The position numbers were made by a program, and so were the translations under genes. A stretch of DNA of 64,000 bases from Cognatitamlana onchidii (GTDB lineage Bacteria; Bacteroidota; Bacteroidia; Flavobacteriales; Flavobacteriaceae), in assembly GCF_004804355.1 (NCBI RefSeq), contig NZ_SRWZ01000001.1, positions 248,001 to 312,000 on the forward strand, written 5' to 3'. Below are positions 9,534-19,015 of this stretch, one piece after another; the first letter of the stretch is position 1, and every line of letters begins with the position of its first letter. The notes beneath the pieces are model-generated. The model saw only the letters and a program-made list of their open reading frames with translations, was not told the origin of the DNA and made no database searches.

Positions 9534-10883
9534 TTAAACAAAAAGTTTTTCTACAGTCTTGATAGACTTAAGTAAGCAACAAACAACGACCCTATCACCT
9601 TCCTTTATTTTAAAACTACCTAATGCAATCATTCCTACTCCGTCCCTAATGACACCACCAATAATAGCAGTTCTTGGAAAATCTATTGATTTGATTGTTT
9701 TATTACAAACAGCAGATGTTGCTTTTACTTCAAACTCCAGCAGTTCTGCATTTAAATTACTCAGCTTGGTCATTGCCACAACTTCGCCACGCCTTATATA
9801 CCTAAATATGTTATTAGCCGCTAGAAGTTTTTTATTTATTAATGTGTCTATCCCTATAGAATGAGACAAATCAAAATAATCCATATTTTCAACCAATGCA
9901 ATGGTTTTTTTCACTCCTTTTGATTTTGCTACTAGACAGGACATGATGTTAGTTTCAGAATTTGGCCCAACCGCAATAAATGCATCCATATCACTTATAT
10001 TTTCTTCATCTAAAACATCGACATTCCTACCATCACTATTAATAACAAGTACCTTGGTTAAAGCATCTGCAATCTCGAAAGCTCTATCTCTATTACCTTC
10101 TAAAAGCTTAACATTAAAACTCTTTTCACTTAAGTCTTTGGCGGTTTTGAAAGCGATATCATCCCCACCAAGGATCATAACATCCTTAATATCTCTATTA
10201 ACCTTACCTGTTAACCTACAAAGCTCGTCTGCGCCGCCTTCCGAAGTTATAAAAACAACATTATCGCCTCGTTTAAACTTTGTACTCCCTCTAGGAATTA
10301 TTGTGTACTGTGTACCAAACCTTTGGATTGCAATAGGAACAAAATGAATTTCGGGAAATATCGCTGCAGCCTCTTTTACTGATTTACCTACAAACGATGC
10401 TGAACTTGAAAGCGTTAATCCCGCCATGGTTAATGCGCCATCTTCAAACTCATAGTTTTCATTAAAGGAAGACTGTTTTAGAGACAATTCAATTTCTGAA
10501 GATGCCAAGGCCTCAGGAGAAATAAGTTCATCTATCCCAAATTTAGTAAATCCAACTTCTTCTTTATATTGAATAAACTCGGTATTGGTAATTCTTGCAA
10601 TTGTTTTAGTTGCCCCTAACTGCTTTGCTAATACACTTACCGTAATATTAGTAGTTTCACTAGAGGTTACGGCTATAAACAACTCACATGAATCTATACG
10701 GGCCTCCTTTAAAATGGCTATAGAAGTAGCATCGCCTTTTACAGTTCTAATGTCTAAATGTGCATCAGCATATGCTAAACTTTTTTTATTGGGGTCTATT
10801 AAGGTTATTTCCTGAGATTCGTAAGAAAGTAATTTTGCTAAATGAAATCCTACTTCACCTGCTCCAGCAATAATAATTTTCAT
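9534..10883 (-). CDS. trkA: Trk potassium uptake regulatory subunit TrkA (double RCK)
   Basis: At 449 residues this has two tandem RCK units. The first starts MKIIIAGAGEVGFHLAKLL, a Rossmann GxGxxG nucleotide-binding loop, with TrkA-C near 140-225; the second unit starts near 230 (DVMILGGDDIAFKTA) with its own TrkA-C at about 365-449. It is the cytoplasmic gating protein that binds NAD(H) or ATP and controls TrkH. The glycine motif of the second unit is weaker (GGDDIA), which suggests only the first binds nucleotide tightly. It is the first gene of the trkA-trkH operon. Confidence 0.93.
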   Translation of the reverse strand: MKIIIAGAGEVGFHLAKLLSYESQEITLIDPNKKSLAYADAHLDIRTVKGDATSIAILKEARIDSCELFIAVTSSETTNITVSVLAKQLGATKTIARITNTEFIQYKEEVGFTKFGIDELISPEALASSEIELSLKQSSFNENYEFEDGALTMAGLTLSSSASFVGKSVKEAAAIFPEIHFVPIAIQRFGTQYTIIPRGSTKFKRGDNVVFITSEGGADELCRLTGKVNRDIKDVMILGGDDIAFKTAKDLSEKSFNVKLLEGNRDRAFEIADALTKVLVINSDGRNVDVLDEENISDMDAFIAVGPNSETNIMSCLVAKSKGVKKTIALVENMDYFDLSHSIGIDTLINKKLLAANNIFRYIRRGEVVAMTKLSNLNAELLEFEVKATSAVCNKTIKSIDFPRTAIIGGVIRDGVGMIALGSFKIKEGDRVVVCCLLKSIKTVEKLFV

Positions 10884-10996
10884 GGTTTAATAATCATAAA
10901 AGGTAAAACAAATATACACAAATTCCATGCTGCAACATGATGGCCCAGCAATATAATTATTTAGAATTGTAATTATGACATGGCTTATTAATAGTT

Positions 10997-11004
10997 TATA
11001 TTTG
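10997..11004 (+). promoter_or_regulatory. -7 promoter element (TATATTTG) for ubiE
   Basis: TATATTTG lies 17 nt upstream of the TTG start at 11021, implying a very short leader and supporting that start codon. Confidence 0.6.
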
Positions 11005-11020
11005 CCCAAAATTTTAAGTT

Positions 11021-11746
11021 TTGTCAAAAGTAAAACCATACAAAAACAGCGATTTAGGTAAAAAGGAACAGGTTACCCAAATGTTTGACAATATTTCAGA
11101 AGATTATGATGGTCTAAACCGTGTTATTTCCTTTGGAATAGACATTAAATGGCGTAAAAAAGTGGTGAATATCGTAAAAGCCACCAATCCTGAACTTATT
11201 TTAGATATTGCAACTGGTACTGGAGACTTAGCCATTAATCTAGTTGAAACCAATGCTTCTAAAATCGTTGGATTAGATATTAGCCCAGGCATGCTTGAAA
11301 TTGGTAAAGAAAAAATCGAGAAGAAAGGTCTGGCCTCCAAAATAGAAATGACTTTAGGAGACAGTGAAAACATGCCTTTTGATGATAATACTTTTGATGC
11401 TATTACCGTAGCGTTTGGCGTAAGAAACTTTGAAACTTTAGAAAACGGACTGAAAGAAATATATAGAGTTCTTAAACCAAATGGGACTTTTGTCATTCTT
11501 GAAACCTCTGTGCCAACCAAGTCTCCCTTTAAACAAGGATATACATTTTACACTAATAATATTTTACCGCTTATTGGAAAAGCATTCTCAAAAGATAAAA
11601 GTGCCTATGCTTATCTAAGCGAATCAGCTTCTGTTTTTCCTTATGGTGAAGCGTTAAACAATATTTTACGAAAAATCGGGTTTATTAATGTTGAAGATTT
11701 TCCTCAAACTTTTGGTGTAGCCACCATTTACAAATCGTCAAAGTAG
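11021..11746 (+). CDS. ubiE: Demethylmenaquinone methyltransferase UbiE/MenG
   Basis: The 241-residue class I SAM methyltransferase carries [10 protein letters not shown] (near 60-69), the LDISPGML acidic loop and the FGVRNF segment characteristic of UbiE/MenG. It methylates demethylmenaquinone to menaquinone, the respiratory quinone of Bacteroidota. I accept the TTG start at 11021, because the N-terminus [20 protein letters not shown] is conserved family sequence and the next ATG would remove it. It is followed 4 bp later by porT, a pairing common in flavobacteria. Confidence 0.93.
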   Translation: MSKVKPYKNSDLGKKEQVTQMFDNISEDYDGLNRVISFGIDIKWRKKVVNIVKATNPELILDIATGTGDLAINLVETNASKIVGLDISPGMLEIGKEKIEKKGLASKIEMTLGDSENMPFDDNTFDAITVAFGVRNFETLENGLKEIYRVLKPNGTFVILETSVPTKSPFKQGYTFYTNNILPLIGKAFSKDKSAYAYLSESASVFPYGEALNNILRKIGFINVEDFPQTFGVATIYKSSK

Positions 11747-11750
11747 TTAT

Positions 11751-12479
11751 ATGAAATACCTATTTGCTCTACTTACAATAGTACTTGTATCTCAAACCTC
11801 CAGCGCGCAACTTTTTAAAAAAGAAAAAGTTACCTATGATGCGAATCAGGGACGAGGTAGCACAGATAATGACCTACTGAGATGGGGGTATTTTTTAGGA
11901 TTTAATAGCTATGATTTTAAATTTAACTATAATGAAGATCTACGAGATATCTATGTAAGACGAAATGCAGGCTTTAATGTAGGCCTTATTGGAAATTTAA
12001 GAATCAATAGCTTTATCGACTTACGTTTAGAACCAGGATTATCAATAACCACGAGAGAATTAAACTATAGCACTAGTTATTTTGATGGGCTTGATTTTAA
12101 AAATTCCGATTTAGTAAGGGAAGTAAAATCTACATATATTCATATTCCTCTCTTGGTAAAAGTTTCTACAAAAAGAGTTAACAATTTTAAACCTTTTATC
12201 GTTGGAGGTTTTTCTACAGCAATAAACTTATCAAGTAACGAAGACAATCCGGAAGACAACAGCAACGGACAATTTAGAACCACCTCAAATCCAATATTTT
12301 ACGAATTAGGGTTTGGAATTGATTTTTACCTTTATAACTTTAAGTTTACGCCTTCCATCCGGGGGATTTTTGGACTGAGCGATGAATTGGTCCGTGACGA
12401 TGACCCGAATAGTCCATGGACAAGCAATATAGCCAGCATGAAAACGCGCGCTGTCTTTATTAACTTTACCTTTCAGTAG
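11751..12479 (+). CDS. porT: PorT/SprT, type IX secretion and gliding protein
   Basis: This 242-residue protein begins with a signal peptide ending SQTSSAQ and shows alternating amphipathic beta segments through its length (for example YFLGFNSYDFKFNY, IDLRLEPGLSI, ELGFGIDFYLYNF, RAVFINFTF), ending in an aromatic residue-rich strand like an outer-membrane barrel. Sequence and position directly after ubiE match PorT (SprT in Flavobacterium), needed for T9SS-dependent secretion and gliding. It is likely an eight-stranded outer membrane barrel. Cotranscription with ubiE is likely from the 4-bp spacing. Confidence 0.85.
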   Translation: MKYLFALLTIVLVSQTSSAQLFKKEKVTYDANQGRGSTDNDLLRWGYFLGFNSYDFKFNYNEDLRDIYVRRNAGFNVGLIGNLRINSFIDLRLEPGLSITTRELNYSTSYFDGLDFKNSDLVREVKSTYIHIPLLVKVSTKRVNNFKPFIVGGFSTAINLSSNEDNPEDNSNGQFRTTSNPIFYELGFGIDFYLYNFKFTPSIRGIFGLSDELVRDDDPNSPWTSNIASMKTRAVFINFTFQ

Positions 12480-12484
12480 TTCCC

Positions 12485-13207
12485 TTAGGCCCCTCTTTTA
12501 AATTCACTCAGAATAACAGCTGCTGCCGTTGCTACATTTAAACTCTCTGTGGCCTGCACATCTCCAAATCTGGGTATAGCTACTTTATGCGTAACTAATC
12601 TGGTTATAGTCTTAGAAATGCCATTCGCTTCATTGCCCATAACCACTATTCCTTTTTCAGGCAAACTCTGCTTATATACATTTTGTCCATCCATATAAGT
12701 ACCATATATAGGGCCATCATAACTTTTCAAAAAAGCTTCTAAATCGAGATAAACAATATTAACCCTTGTAATAGACCCCATTGTAGCCTGAATCACCTTC
12801 GGATTGTAACAATCAACTGTTTCTTTACTGCAAAGCAAATGCTCAACCCCAAACCAATCACATAATCTTATAATGGTTCCTAAATTGCCAGGATCTCTTA
12901 TCGAATCTAAAGCTATTATGTGTCTAGTATCATCAATTTCCTTAAAACCTGGTATTTTAAAAATAGCAAGTGCCTTATTAGGGGTTGTTAAAAAACTTAT
13001 TCGTTTTAATTCATTCTCAGAAATTAAAACTTCCTTTTTGGCATCAATATTGAAAGGATCAGTAGTGTAAAGTACTTTCAACTCAAGGTTAGAGTCTAAT
13101 AACTCGCTTATTGTTTTAACACCTTCAGCAACAAATAAGGCATGTTGTTGCCTATACTTTTTATGTTTTAGACTAGTTATTAACTTTATCTGACTTTTAG
13201 AAAGCAT
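12485..13207 (-). CDS. TrmH/SpoU family RNA 2'-O-methyltransferase
   Basis: The 240-residue protein has an N-terminal substrate-binding part (SLKHKKYRQQHALFVAEG) and a C-terminal SPOUT domain. The knot motifs are visible: LDSIRDPGNLGTIIRLCDWFG (N and R), VVMGNEANGIS and the final IPRFGDVQATESLNVATAAAV. It methylates a ribose 2'-OH of rRNA or tRNA with SAM; the exact target is not evident. It is convergent with porT (5-bp gap) and divergent from tamL. The porT-rRNA methylase-tamL order is familiar in this family of bacteria. Confidence 0.9.
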   Translation of the reverse strand: MLSKSQIKLITSLKHKKYRQQHALFVAEGVKTISELLDSNLELKVLYTTDPFNIDAKKEVLISENELKRISFLTTPNKALAIFKIPGFKEIDDTRHIIALDSIRDPGNLGTIIRLCDWFGVEHLLCSKETVDCYNPKVIQATMGSITRVNIVYLDLEAFLKSYDGPIYGTYMDGQNVYKQSLPEKGIVVMGNEANGISKTITRLVTHKVAIPRFGDVQATESLNVATAAAVILSEFKRGA

Positions 13208-13298
13208 GGATTCTTTATTTTTTATAAAGAAAAGAAATAATTAATTAGAAGCCTTATTTCTTCATGATTTAAAGCCGTTTTTTTTGGCATAAATAATG

Positions 13299-13306
13299 TA
13301 TTTTTG
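13299..13306 (+). promoter_or_regulatory. Putative -7 element (TATTTTTG) for tamL
   Basis: TATTTTTG matches TAnnTTTG about 74 nt upstream of the tamL TTG start, on the correct strand in the divergent gap with the TrmH gene. Confidence 0.4.
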
Positions 13307-13379
13307 ATGGCATAACTAAGTATTTACCAAATGTTCAATCTTTATAAATAGTAAAACCTAGAATTAAGCCTACCTCCAT

Positions 13380-15905
13380 TTGAAAAAGCAACTCTCAAAA
13401 ATATTAGCTTTAACAATCATGACTGTCCAATTAATCTCTTGTGATGCTGTTAAAAGAGTTGGAGAAGAAGAATATTTGCTTACAAAGAATGCTATTGTTA
13501 TTAACGGAAAGCTAGACAAAAGAGATCGTATTGATAAACTTATTGTTCAGAGTCCAAATAAAAAATTGGCTAATATTCCGTTACAACTTCATGTTTATAA
13601 CTTAGCTCGACCAAATAGAGATTCTATTTTTGATGCCTGGTTAGAAAAAAAGCCAAAACGAGAAGAACGCCTTAAAAACCTATATTCACAAAAGCAAGTT
13701 AACCAATTAAGAGCGTCTGCATTAGGCTTCAATAGTTGGTTAAAAAAAACAGGCGAAGCCCCTGTTATAGTTAATGAAGATAAAGCAAAAAAGTCTGTAA
13801 AAAACCTCGAAGCCTATCATACTAACCACGGTTGGTTTAACGCAAAAGCAGAGTACAACGTTACAAGACACGATGATAAAAAGGCCGAAATCGAATACAA
13901 GGTACATACTGGATCACCCTATGTACTAGATTCTATAACAAACATCGTTAAATCTCCAGCTATTAAAACCCTATATGAGGATATTAAAAAAGAAAGCCTT
14001 TTAAAACCAAACGAACAATACAAAACATCAAATTTTGAAGAAGAAAGAGATAGAATTTCTCAAAGATTGAGAAACGCTGGAATTTATCACTTTAGTACTG
14101 ATTATATAACCTTTGAAATAGATACGATAGGTACAAACAAAAAAGTAAATGTTAATTTAACCATTCAAGATCGAGCAATAAGAACACCCGACTCCCTAGA
14201 AAGGCAACCTTTTAATGTTTATACGATCCAAGGTGTTGATATTATTACCGACTATTCGTTTGAAAATAGCGGTAAACCGTTTAAAGATTCTATTTCATAC
14301 GATGGCTATAATTTATATAGTTATGGTAAAATGAGACACCGACCTAAAAGTATAACGGATGCTATTTTTGTTAAACCTGGAGATGTTTTTAAAGAAATTG
14401 ATGTGCTAAGAACATACAGGCACTTAAAAGAACTACGAACTTTTAAATACCCAAATATTGAAATTGAAGAGCATCTTGACAACACCTTAACTCACACGAT
14501 TAGGCTATCTCCATTAAAAAAATTCAGCCTTGGGTTAGGAGCAGACGTTTCTACAAGTAACATTCAAACCGTAGGATTTTCGTTTAATCCCAGTCTACAA
14601 ATGCGAAATATTTTTAGGGGCGCTGAAACTTTAGATATTACGGCAAGAGGCTCTATTGGTGCCTCAAGAGACAAAAACAACCCGAATGATGCTTTTTTTG
14701 ATATTATCGAGTACGGTGTCGATCTTAGGCTAACAATCCCAAGGTTGTTTTCTCCATTTTATACTAAGCATATTATCCCTAAATACATGTCGCCCAACAC
14801 CCAAATCACTTTGGCTATGACAAGTCAAACTAATATTGGTTTAGATAAACAATCTTTTCTGGGCACTCTAAATTACAATTGGTTACCTAATGACATATAT
14901 AACAGCCGTTTGGGTTTATTTAATATTGAATACGTACAAAACTTGAACCCAGACAATTATTTTGGGGTATATCAAACATCATACAACTCGCTAAATCAGA
15001 TTGCAAAAGATGTTGGTTACATTGAACCCGAGGAAAACCTAGGTATTCCTGAAGAAGCAGACGAATTTATTGCTTATGCCTTAGGTCCTCCTCCAGCACC
15101 AGAATTTTCTGAAGACCAGCTTAATACGGTAAACAGCATTGATGAGCGAAAAACAAGGTTAACTGAAAACAACCTTATACTTTCATCTAGTTATAGTTTT
15201 ACAAAAGACAATAGAAAAAATTTATTTGATGAAGACTTTTCAATATTCAGATTTAAATTTGAGGCTGCAGGTAATTTGCTTTCAGCGGCATCAGACCTAC
15301 TGGGCTTAAAAAAAGATGCTAGCGGTCGTTATACGCTTTTTAATGTAGCCTACTCTCAGTATCTTAAAACGGAGCTTGATTATGTAAAGCACTGGGATCT
15401 GGGTAAAAAAAATGTATTTGCCATTAGAAGCTTCTTTGGAATTGCAATACCTTATGGAAATTCAAATAGTATACCCTTTGCCAAAAGTTTCTTTGCTGGT
15501 GGACCAAATGACAATAGAGCTTGGTCTGCATATAGTTTAGGACCAGGAAGTTCTAAATCAAGAGATGAATTTAATGAGGCCAACTTAAAAATAGCCTTCA
15601 GCGCTGAACAGCGGTTTAATATTTTTGAAAAACTGAACGGTGCTGTTTTTATTGATACTGGAAATATTTGGAATGTACTAGATAATGTTACCGATCCGAA
15701 CGCCACGTTCACAGGAATTAAGTCTTTAGAAGATATTGCAGTAGGTTCCGGCTTGGGGTTGCGCTACGACTTTAGTTATTTTGTTTTTAGATTAGATGTC
15801 GGTTTTAAAACTTACGACCCAGCTTATCAAAAGGGAGATCGGTGGTTTAAGGATTATAATTTTAAAAATGCTGTTTATAATATTGGTATAAACTACCCAT
15901 TTTAA
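13380..15905 (+). CDS. tamL: TamL, lipoprotein TamA/BamA-family outer membrane protein
   Basis: The 841-residue protein starts with a lipoprotein signal, MKKQLSKILALTI...LISC, with the lipobox cysteine at residue 21. POTRA-like segments follow (about 30-380) and then a C-terminal 16-strand Omp85 barrel, including the GGPNDNRAWSAYSLGPGS region and a terminal INYPF strand. The TTG start at 13380 is required, since the next Met would destroy the signal peptide. Bacteroidota TamL is the lipid-anchored variant of TamA; it works with an inner-membrane TamB-like partner in outer-membrane assembly. No tamB-like gene is adjacent here; fbaA follows. Confidence 0.87.
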   Translation: MKKQLSKILALTIMTVQLISCDAVKRVGEEEYLLTKNAIVINGKLDKRDRIDKLIVQSPNKKLANIPLQLHVYNLARPNRDSIFDAWLEKKPKREERLKNLYSQKQVNQLRASALGFNSWLKKTGEAPVIVNEDKAKKSVKNLEAYHTNHGWFNAKAEYNVTRHDDKKAEIEYKVHTGSPYVLDSITNIVKSPAIKTLYEDIKKESLLKPNEQYKTSNFEEERDRISQRLRNAGIYHFSTDYITFEIDTIGTNKKVNVNLTIQDRAIRTPDSLERQPFNVYTIQGVDIITDYSFENSGKPFKDSISYDGYNLYSYGKMRHRPKSITDAIFVKPGDVFKEIDVLRTYRHLKELRTFKYPNIEIEEHLDNTLTHTIRLSPLKKFSLGLGADVSTSNIQTVGFSFNPSLQMRNIFRGAETLDITARGSIGASRDKNNPNDAFFDIIEYGVDLRLTIPRLFSPFYTKHIIPKYMSPNTQITLAMTSQTNIGLDKQSFLGTLNYNWLPNDIYNSRLGLFNIEYVQNLNPDNYFGVYQTSYNSLNQIAKDVGYIEPEENLGIPEEADEFIAYALGPPPAPEFSEDQLNTVNSIDERKTRLTENNLILSSSYSFTKDNRKNLFDEDFSIFRFKFEAAGNLLSAASDLLGLKKDASGRYTLFNVAYSQYLKTELDYVKHWDLGKKNVFAIRSFFGIAIPYGNSNSIPFAKSFFAGGPNDNRAWSAYSLGPGSSKSRDEFNEANLKIAFSAEQRFNIFEKLNGAVFIDTGNIWNVLDNVTDPNATFTGIKSLEDIAVGSGLGLRYDFSYFVFRLDVGFKTYDPAYQKGDRWFKDYNFKNAVYNIGINYPF

Positions 15906-15996
15906 GACATGTAACGCTATACCCTTACTAAATCGTTTTAGTTTTATTTTGGATAATTCAACCTATAAATCCAACATAAAATCTTCAAAAAATCAT

Positions 15997-16004
15997 TACT
16001 TTTG
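15997..16004 (+). promoter_or_regulatory. -7 promoter element (TACTTTTG) for aldolase gene
   Basis: TACTTTTG lies 36 nt upstream of the ATG at 16041 and fits TAnnTTTG exactly. Confidence 0.5.
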
Positions 16005-16040
16005 AATTTATTAAATTAGAAATTAAATTAAATTAAAAAA

Positions 16041-17108
16041 ATGGGACATAATATAAAACCAGGAGTGGCTACTGGAAAAGAGGTTCAAGCCATTTTCGAT
16101 CATGCGAAAGCAAATAACTACGCACTTCCAGCTGTCAATGTTATTGGTTCAGATACGATTAATGGTGTTTTAGAAACCGCTAGAGACTTAAACGCGCCTG
16201 TAATCATTCAATTCTCAAATGGGGGAGCTCAATTTAATGCTGGTAAAGGATTGAATAATGACGGACAAAAAGCTGCTATCGCTGGGGCCATCGCTGGAGC
16301 TAAGCATGTTCATACCTTAGCAGAGGCTTATGGTGTTCCTGTTATTTTACATACAGATCACTGTGCTAAAAAGCTATTACCTTGGATTGATGGTTTATTG
16401 GATGCTAGTGAAAAGCATTTTTCAGAAACTGGAAAATCTTTGTTTAGCTCGCATATGATTGACTTATCTGAGGAGCCAATTGAGGAAAATATTGAAGTTT
16501 GTAAACAGTATTTAGAAAGAATGTCCAAAATGGGTATGACTTTAGAAATAGAACTTGGTATTACCGGTGGTGAAGAAGATGGTGTTGATAATACAGATGT
16601 AGACGACTCGAAGTTATATACCCAACCAGAAGAAGTTGCTTATGCTTATGAGGAGTTAAGTAAAGTTAGTTCGCAATTTACTATTGCTGCTGCCTTTGGT
16701 AATGTTCATGGTGTATATAAGCCAGGAAATGTAAAACTAACTCCAAAAATTTTGAAAAACTCTCAGGAATATATTTCAAAAAAATATGGTGTAGGGCATA
16801 ATCATATAGACTTTGTATTCCATGGTGGATCGGGTTCTACAGTTGAAGAAATTCGTGAAGGAATAAGCTATGGTGTTATCAAAATGAATATTGATACCGA
16901 TTTACAGTATGCATTTATGAGTGGAATTAGAGATTATATGAGTGAAAAAACGGAATACCTTCAATCTCAAATTGGTAACCCTGATGGTAACGATGCGCCT
17001 AACAAAAAATTCTACGACCCCAGAGTTTGGCTGCGCGAAGGTGAAAAATCATTCGTAACTCGTTTGAAAAAAGCCTTTGAAGATTTAAACAATGTAAACA
17101 CATTGTAA
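16041..17108 (+). CDS. fbaA: Class II fructose-bisphosphate aldolase
   Basis: At 355 residues this is a long-form (type A) class II aldolase. Zinc and substrate residues are visible: LHTDHCAKK near 106-114, EIELGITGGEED near 172-184, GNVHGVYK near 223-230 and FHGGSGS near 261-267. It cleaves fructose-1,6-bisphosphate to dihydroxyacetone phosphate and glyceraldehyde-3-phosphate with Zn2+, in glycolysis and gluconeogenesis. It has its own promoter and is followed by a strong terminator before accD. Confidence 0.96.
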   Translation: MGHNIKPGVATGKEVQAIFDHAKANNYALPAVNVIGSDTINGVLETARDLNAPVIIQFSNGGAQFNAGKGLNNDGQKAAIAGAIAGAKHVHTLAEAYGVPVILHTDHCAKKLLPWIDGLLDASEKHFSETGKSLFSSHMIDLSEEPIEENIEVCKQYLERMSKMGMTLEIELGITGGEEDGVDNTDVDDSKLYTQPEEVAYAYEELSKVSSQFTIAAAFGNVHGVYKPGNVKLTPKILKNSQEYISKKYGVGHNHIDFVFHGGSGSTVEEIREGISYGVIKMNIDTDLQYAFMSGIRDYMSEKTEYLQSQIGNPDGNDAPNKKFYDPRVWLREGEKSFVTRLKKAFEDLNNVNTL

Positions 17109-17135
17109 TAAAATTATTTTTACCACAAAAACCCT

Positions 17136-17169
17136 AAAATGGCTTCACTTAGTAGTGAGGTCATTTTTG
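17136..17169 (+). terminator. Intrinsic terminator after fbaA
   Basis: A 14-bp stem with two G-T pairs (AAAATGGCTTCACT / AGTGAGGTCATTTT) and loop TAGT, followed by a short T run, lies 27 nt after the aldolase stop. Confidence 0.85.
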
Positions 17170-17250
17170 TTTATGTCCGATTTAACAAGGTTATAGCCTT
17201 GAAACGGTAATAAAAACATGATGGAGTTATTACAAAATTAAAAAAAGGTT

Positions 17251-17258
17251 TAATTTTG
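17251..17258 (+). promoter_or_regulatory. Putative -7 element (TAATTTTG) for accD
   Basis: TAATTTTG matches TAnnTTTG and lies about 128 nt upstream of the accD ATG, which would give a long leader. A closer promoter without consensus is possible. Confidence 0.35.
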
Positions 17259-17386
17259 TAGTCTGGCTTGTTGTGACGGCTTGATGAATTTTATAGTTAT
17301 ATACTTAATAAACACCACGCAAACAATGCCAAATATTAGCTATTTAGATTATTTAAGATAATAAAATCTAAAAACACACAAACTAT

Positions 17387-18244
17387 ATGTCTTGGTTTAA
17401 AAGAAAAACAAAGGGAATTACAACAACCACCGAAGAGAAAAAAGACACGCCAAAGGGACTGTGGTATAAATCTCCTACTGGTAAAATCGTTGATACTGAA
17501 GAGTTAGAAAAAAACTATTATGTAAGTCCGGAAGATGGCTACCATGTTAGAATTGGAAGTAAAGAGTATTTTGAAATACTTTTTGATGACAACAAATTCA
17601 AGGAACTTGATAAAAATCTTGAGTCTAAAGACCCCTTAAAGTTTGAAGACACAAAAAAGTATCCTGAGCGTTTAAAAGCAGCTCAAGATAAAACAAAACT
17701 TAAGGATGCTGTAAGAACAGCAGTAGGAAAATCTAAAGGAAAAGACTTAGTGGTTGCCTGCATGGATTTTGCTTTTATTGGAGGTTCTATGGGGAGTGTG
17801 GTTGGCGAAAAAATAGCCAGAGCTGCAGATTATTCATTAAAGCATAATATTCCTTTAATGGTAATTTCTAAATCTGGCGGTGCTAGAATGATGGAAGCTG
17901 CTTTGTCGTTAATGCAATTGGCAAAAACATCTGTTAAACTTGCCCAATTAGCAGAAGCTAAAATTCCATATATTTCGTTGTGTACAGACCCTACCACAGG
18001 GGGGACGACAGCTTCTTTTGCTATGCTAGGCGATATAAATATTAGCGAACCAGGCGCCTTAATTGGTTTTGCCGGACCTCGTATAGTTAGAGACACTACT
18101 GGTAAAGAATTACCTGAAGGCTTTCAAACTTCCGAATTCTTGCTAGAACATGGTTTCCTTGATTTTATTACAGTAAGAAAAGAATTAAAAAATAAAGTAA
18201 ACCAATACTTGGACTTAATTACAAATCAACCTTTGAGGGCTTAA
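17387..18244 (+). CDS. accD: Acetyl-CoA carboxylase carboxyltransferase beta subunit
   Basis: The 285-residue protein has the carboxyltransferase core: [17 protein letters not shown] near 163-179, [17 protein letters not shown] near 204-220 and IGFAGPRIV near 230-238. With AccA it transfers the carboxyl group from biotin to acetyl-CoA, giving malonyl-CoA for fatty acid synthesis. The N-terminal segment where most AccD proteins have a four-cysteine zinc ribbon (about residues 24-55 here, [12 protein letters not shown] ... [10 protein letters not shown]) contains no cysteine, though the fold-flanking residues are kept. I believe this is shared by flavobacterial relatives, so the gene is probably functional. 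Confidence 0.93.
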   Translation: MSWFKRKTKGITTTTEEKKDTPKGLWYKSPTGKIVDTEELEKNYYVSPEDGYHVRIGSKEYFEILFDDNKFKELDKNLESKDPLKFEDTKKYPERLKAAQDKTKLKDAVRTAVGKSKGKDLVVACMDFAFIGGSMGSVVGEKIARAADYSLKHNIPLMVISKSGGARMMEAALSLMQLAKTSVKLAQLAEAKIPYISLCTDPTTGGTTASFAMLGDINISEPGALIGFAGPRIVRDTTGKELPEGFQTSEFLLEHGFLDFITVRKELKNKVNQYLDLITNQPLRA

Positions 18245-18320
18245 TTTAATTTTAAATACTTTCCCTAAGTACTTAAATATATATGTTAATAGCTTAATAT
18301 TCATTAAACACTTTATTATC

Positions 18321-18851
18321 ATGAAAACAAAAGCTACATTATTAATTATTTTACTTTTAAATGTCTTTAGCTGTGACGAAATAGACAAACTTACCGAGTT
18401 TGATGTAAACGACAGCTTTGCCTACACCATTATTGTTTCAGAAAGTACAGATTCTGAAGGCACACCTGTAAGTATATCAGAATCAATAACTATCAACCTA
18501 ACTGATAATCAGGATATTGATGACAACTTAGATTTAATACAAAGTGTTGCGGTAAACTCAATTACTTTTGAAATAGATAATTTTGAGGGAGCAGAATTAA
18601 CTACCTTAAGTAATGTTTTATTGACCTTTGATAGCGTTACATTACGGTTAGCCGATACTGACTTAAAAGCGGCCGACGACTCTAATACTAGTTATATGGT
18701 TGGAACGGCTAGTGATTATGATAATATTGCTAACTTGTTAAAAAACAACAAATCTGTAACAGCACAAATATCCGGAACAATAAGTGAAACTCCTGTGAGC
18801 TTTGATATTAACATAAAAGTAGATATTAAAGTTGTCATTGACGTTATTTAA
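18321..18851 (+). CDS. Hypothetical lipoprotein
   Basis: The 176-residue protein starts with a lipoprotein signal ending NVFSC (C18), followed by acidic residues DEIDKL as usual for mature surface lipoproteins. The rest is rich in Thr/Ser/Asp/Asn and predicted beta, without recognisable catalytic motifs; the terminal IDINIKVDIKVVIDVI strand is markedly alternating. I do not recognise the family. It is a single gene between accD and a convergent histidine kinase gene, with a shared terminator downstream. Confidence 0.7.
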   Translation: MKTKATLLIILLLNVFSCDEIDKLTEFDVNDSFAYTIIVSESTDSEGTPVSISESITINLTDNQDIDDNLDLIQSVAVNSITFEIDNFEGAELTTLSNVLLTFDSVTLRLADTDLKAADDSNTSYMVGTASDYDNIANLLKNNKSVTAQISGTISETPVSFDINIKVDIKVVIDVI

Positions 18852-18978
18852 AAACGGAATAGAGCTCTCATAAATCAGTAAAAAGAAAAAACTCTTTGAC
18901 TTAAAAATAGTTTTATTGTTAAGAAGGTTCTTTAAACAGCTATAGAATTTCACTTATTAGAAAAGGTATAGATTTAAC

Positions 18979-19015
18979 AAAAAGCTTGTTAGGGTATTTC
19001 TAGCAGGCTTTTTTT
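18979..19015. terminator. Intrinsic terminator (bidirectional)
   Basis: A 14-bp stem, AAAAAGCTTGTTAG / CTAGCAGGCTTTTT with two G-T pairs and loop GGTATTT, lies between the convergent lipoprotein and histidine kinase genes and overlaps the kinase stop codon at 19000-19002. Confidence 0.85.

Noticed and set aside
9559-10815. Several plus-strand open frames opposite trkA
   Set aside because: They are antisense shadows of trkA with low-complexity Ser/Ile-rich translations and no start signals.
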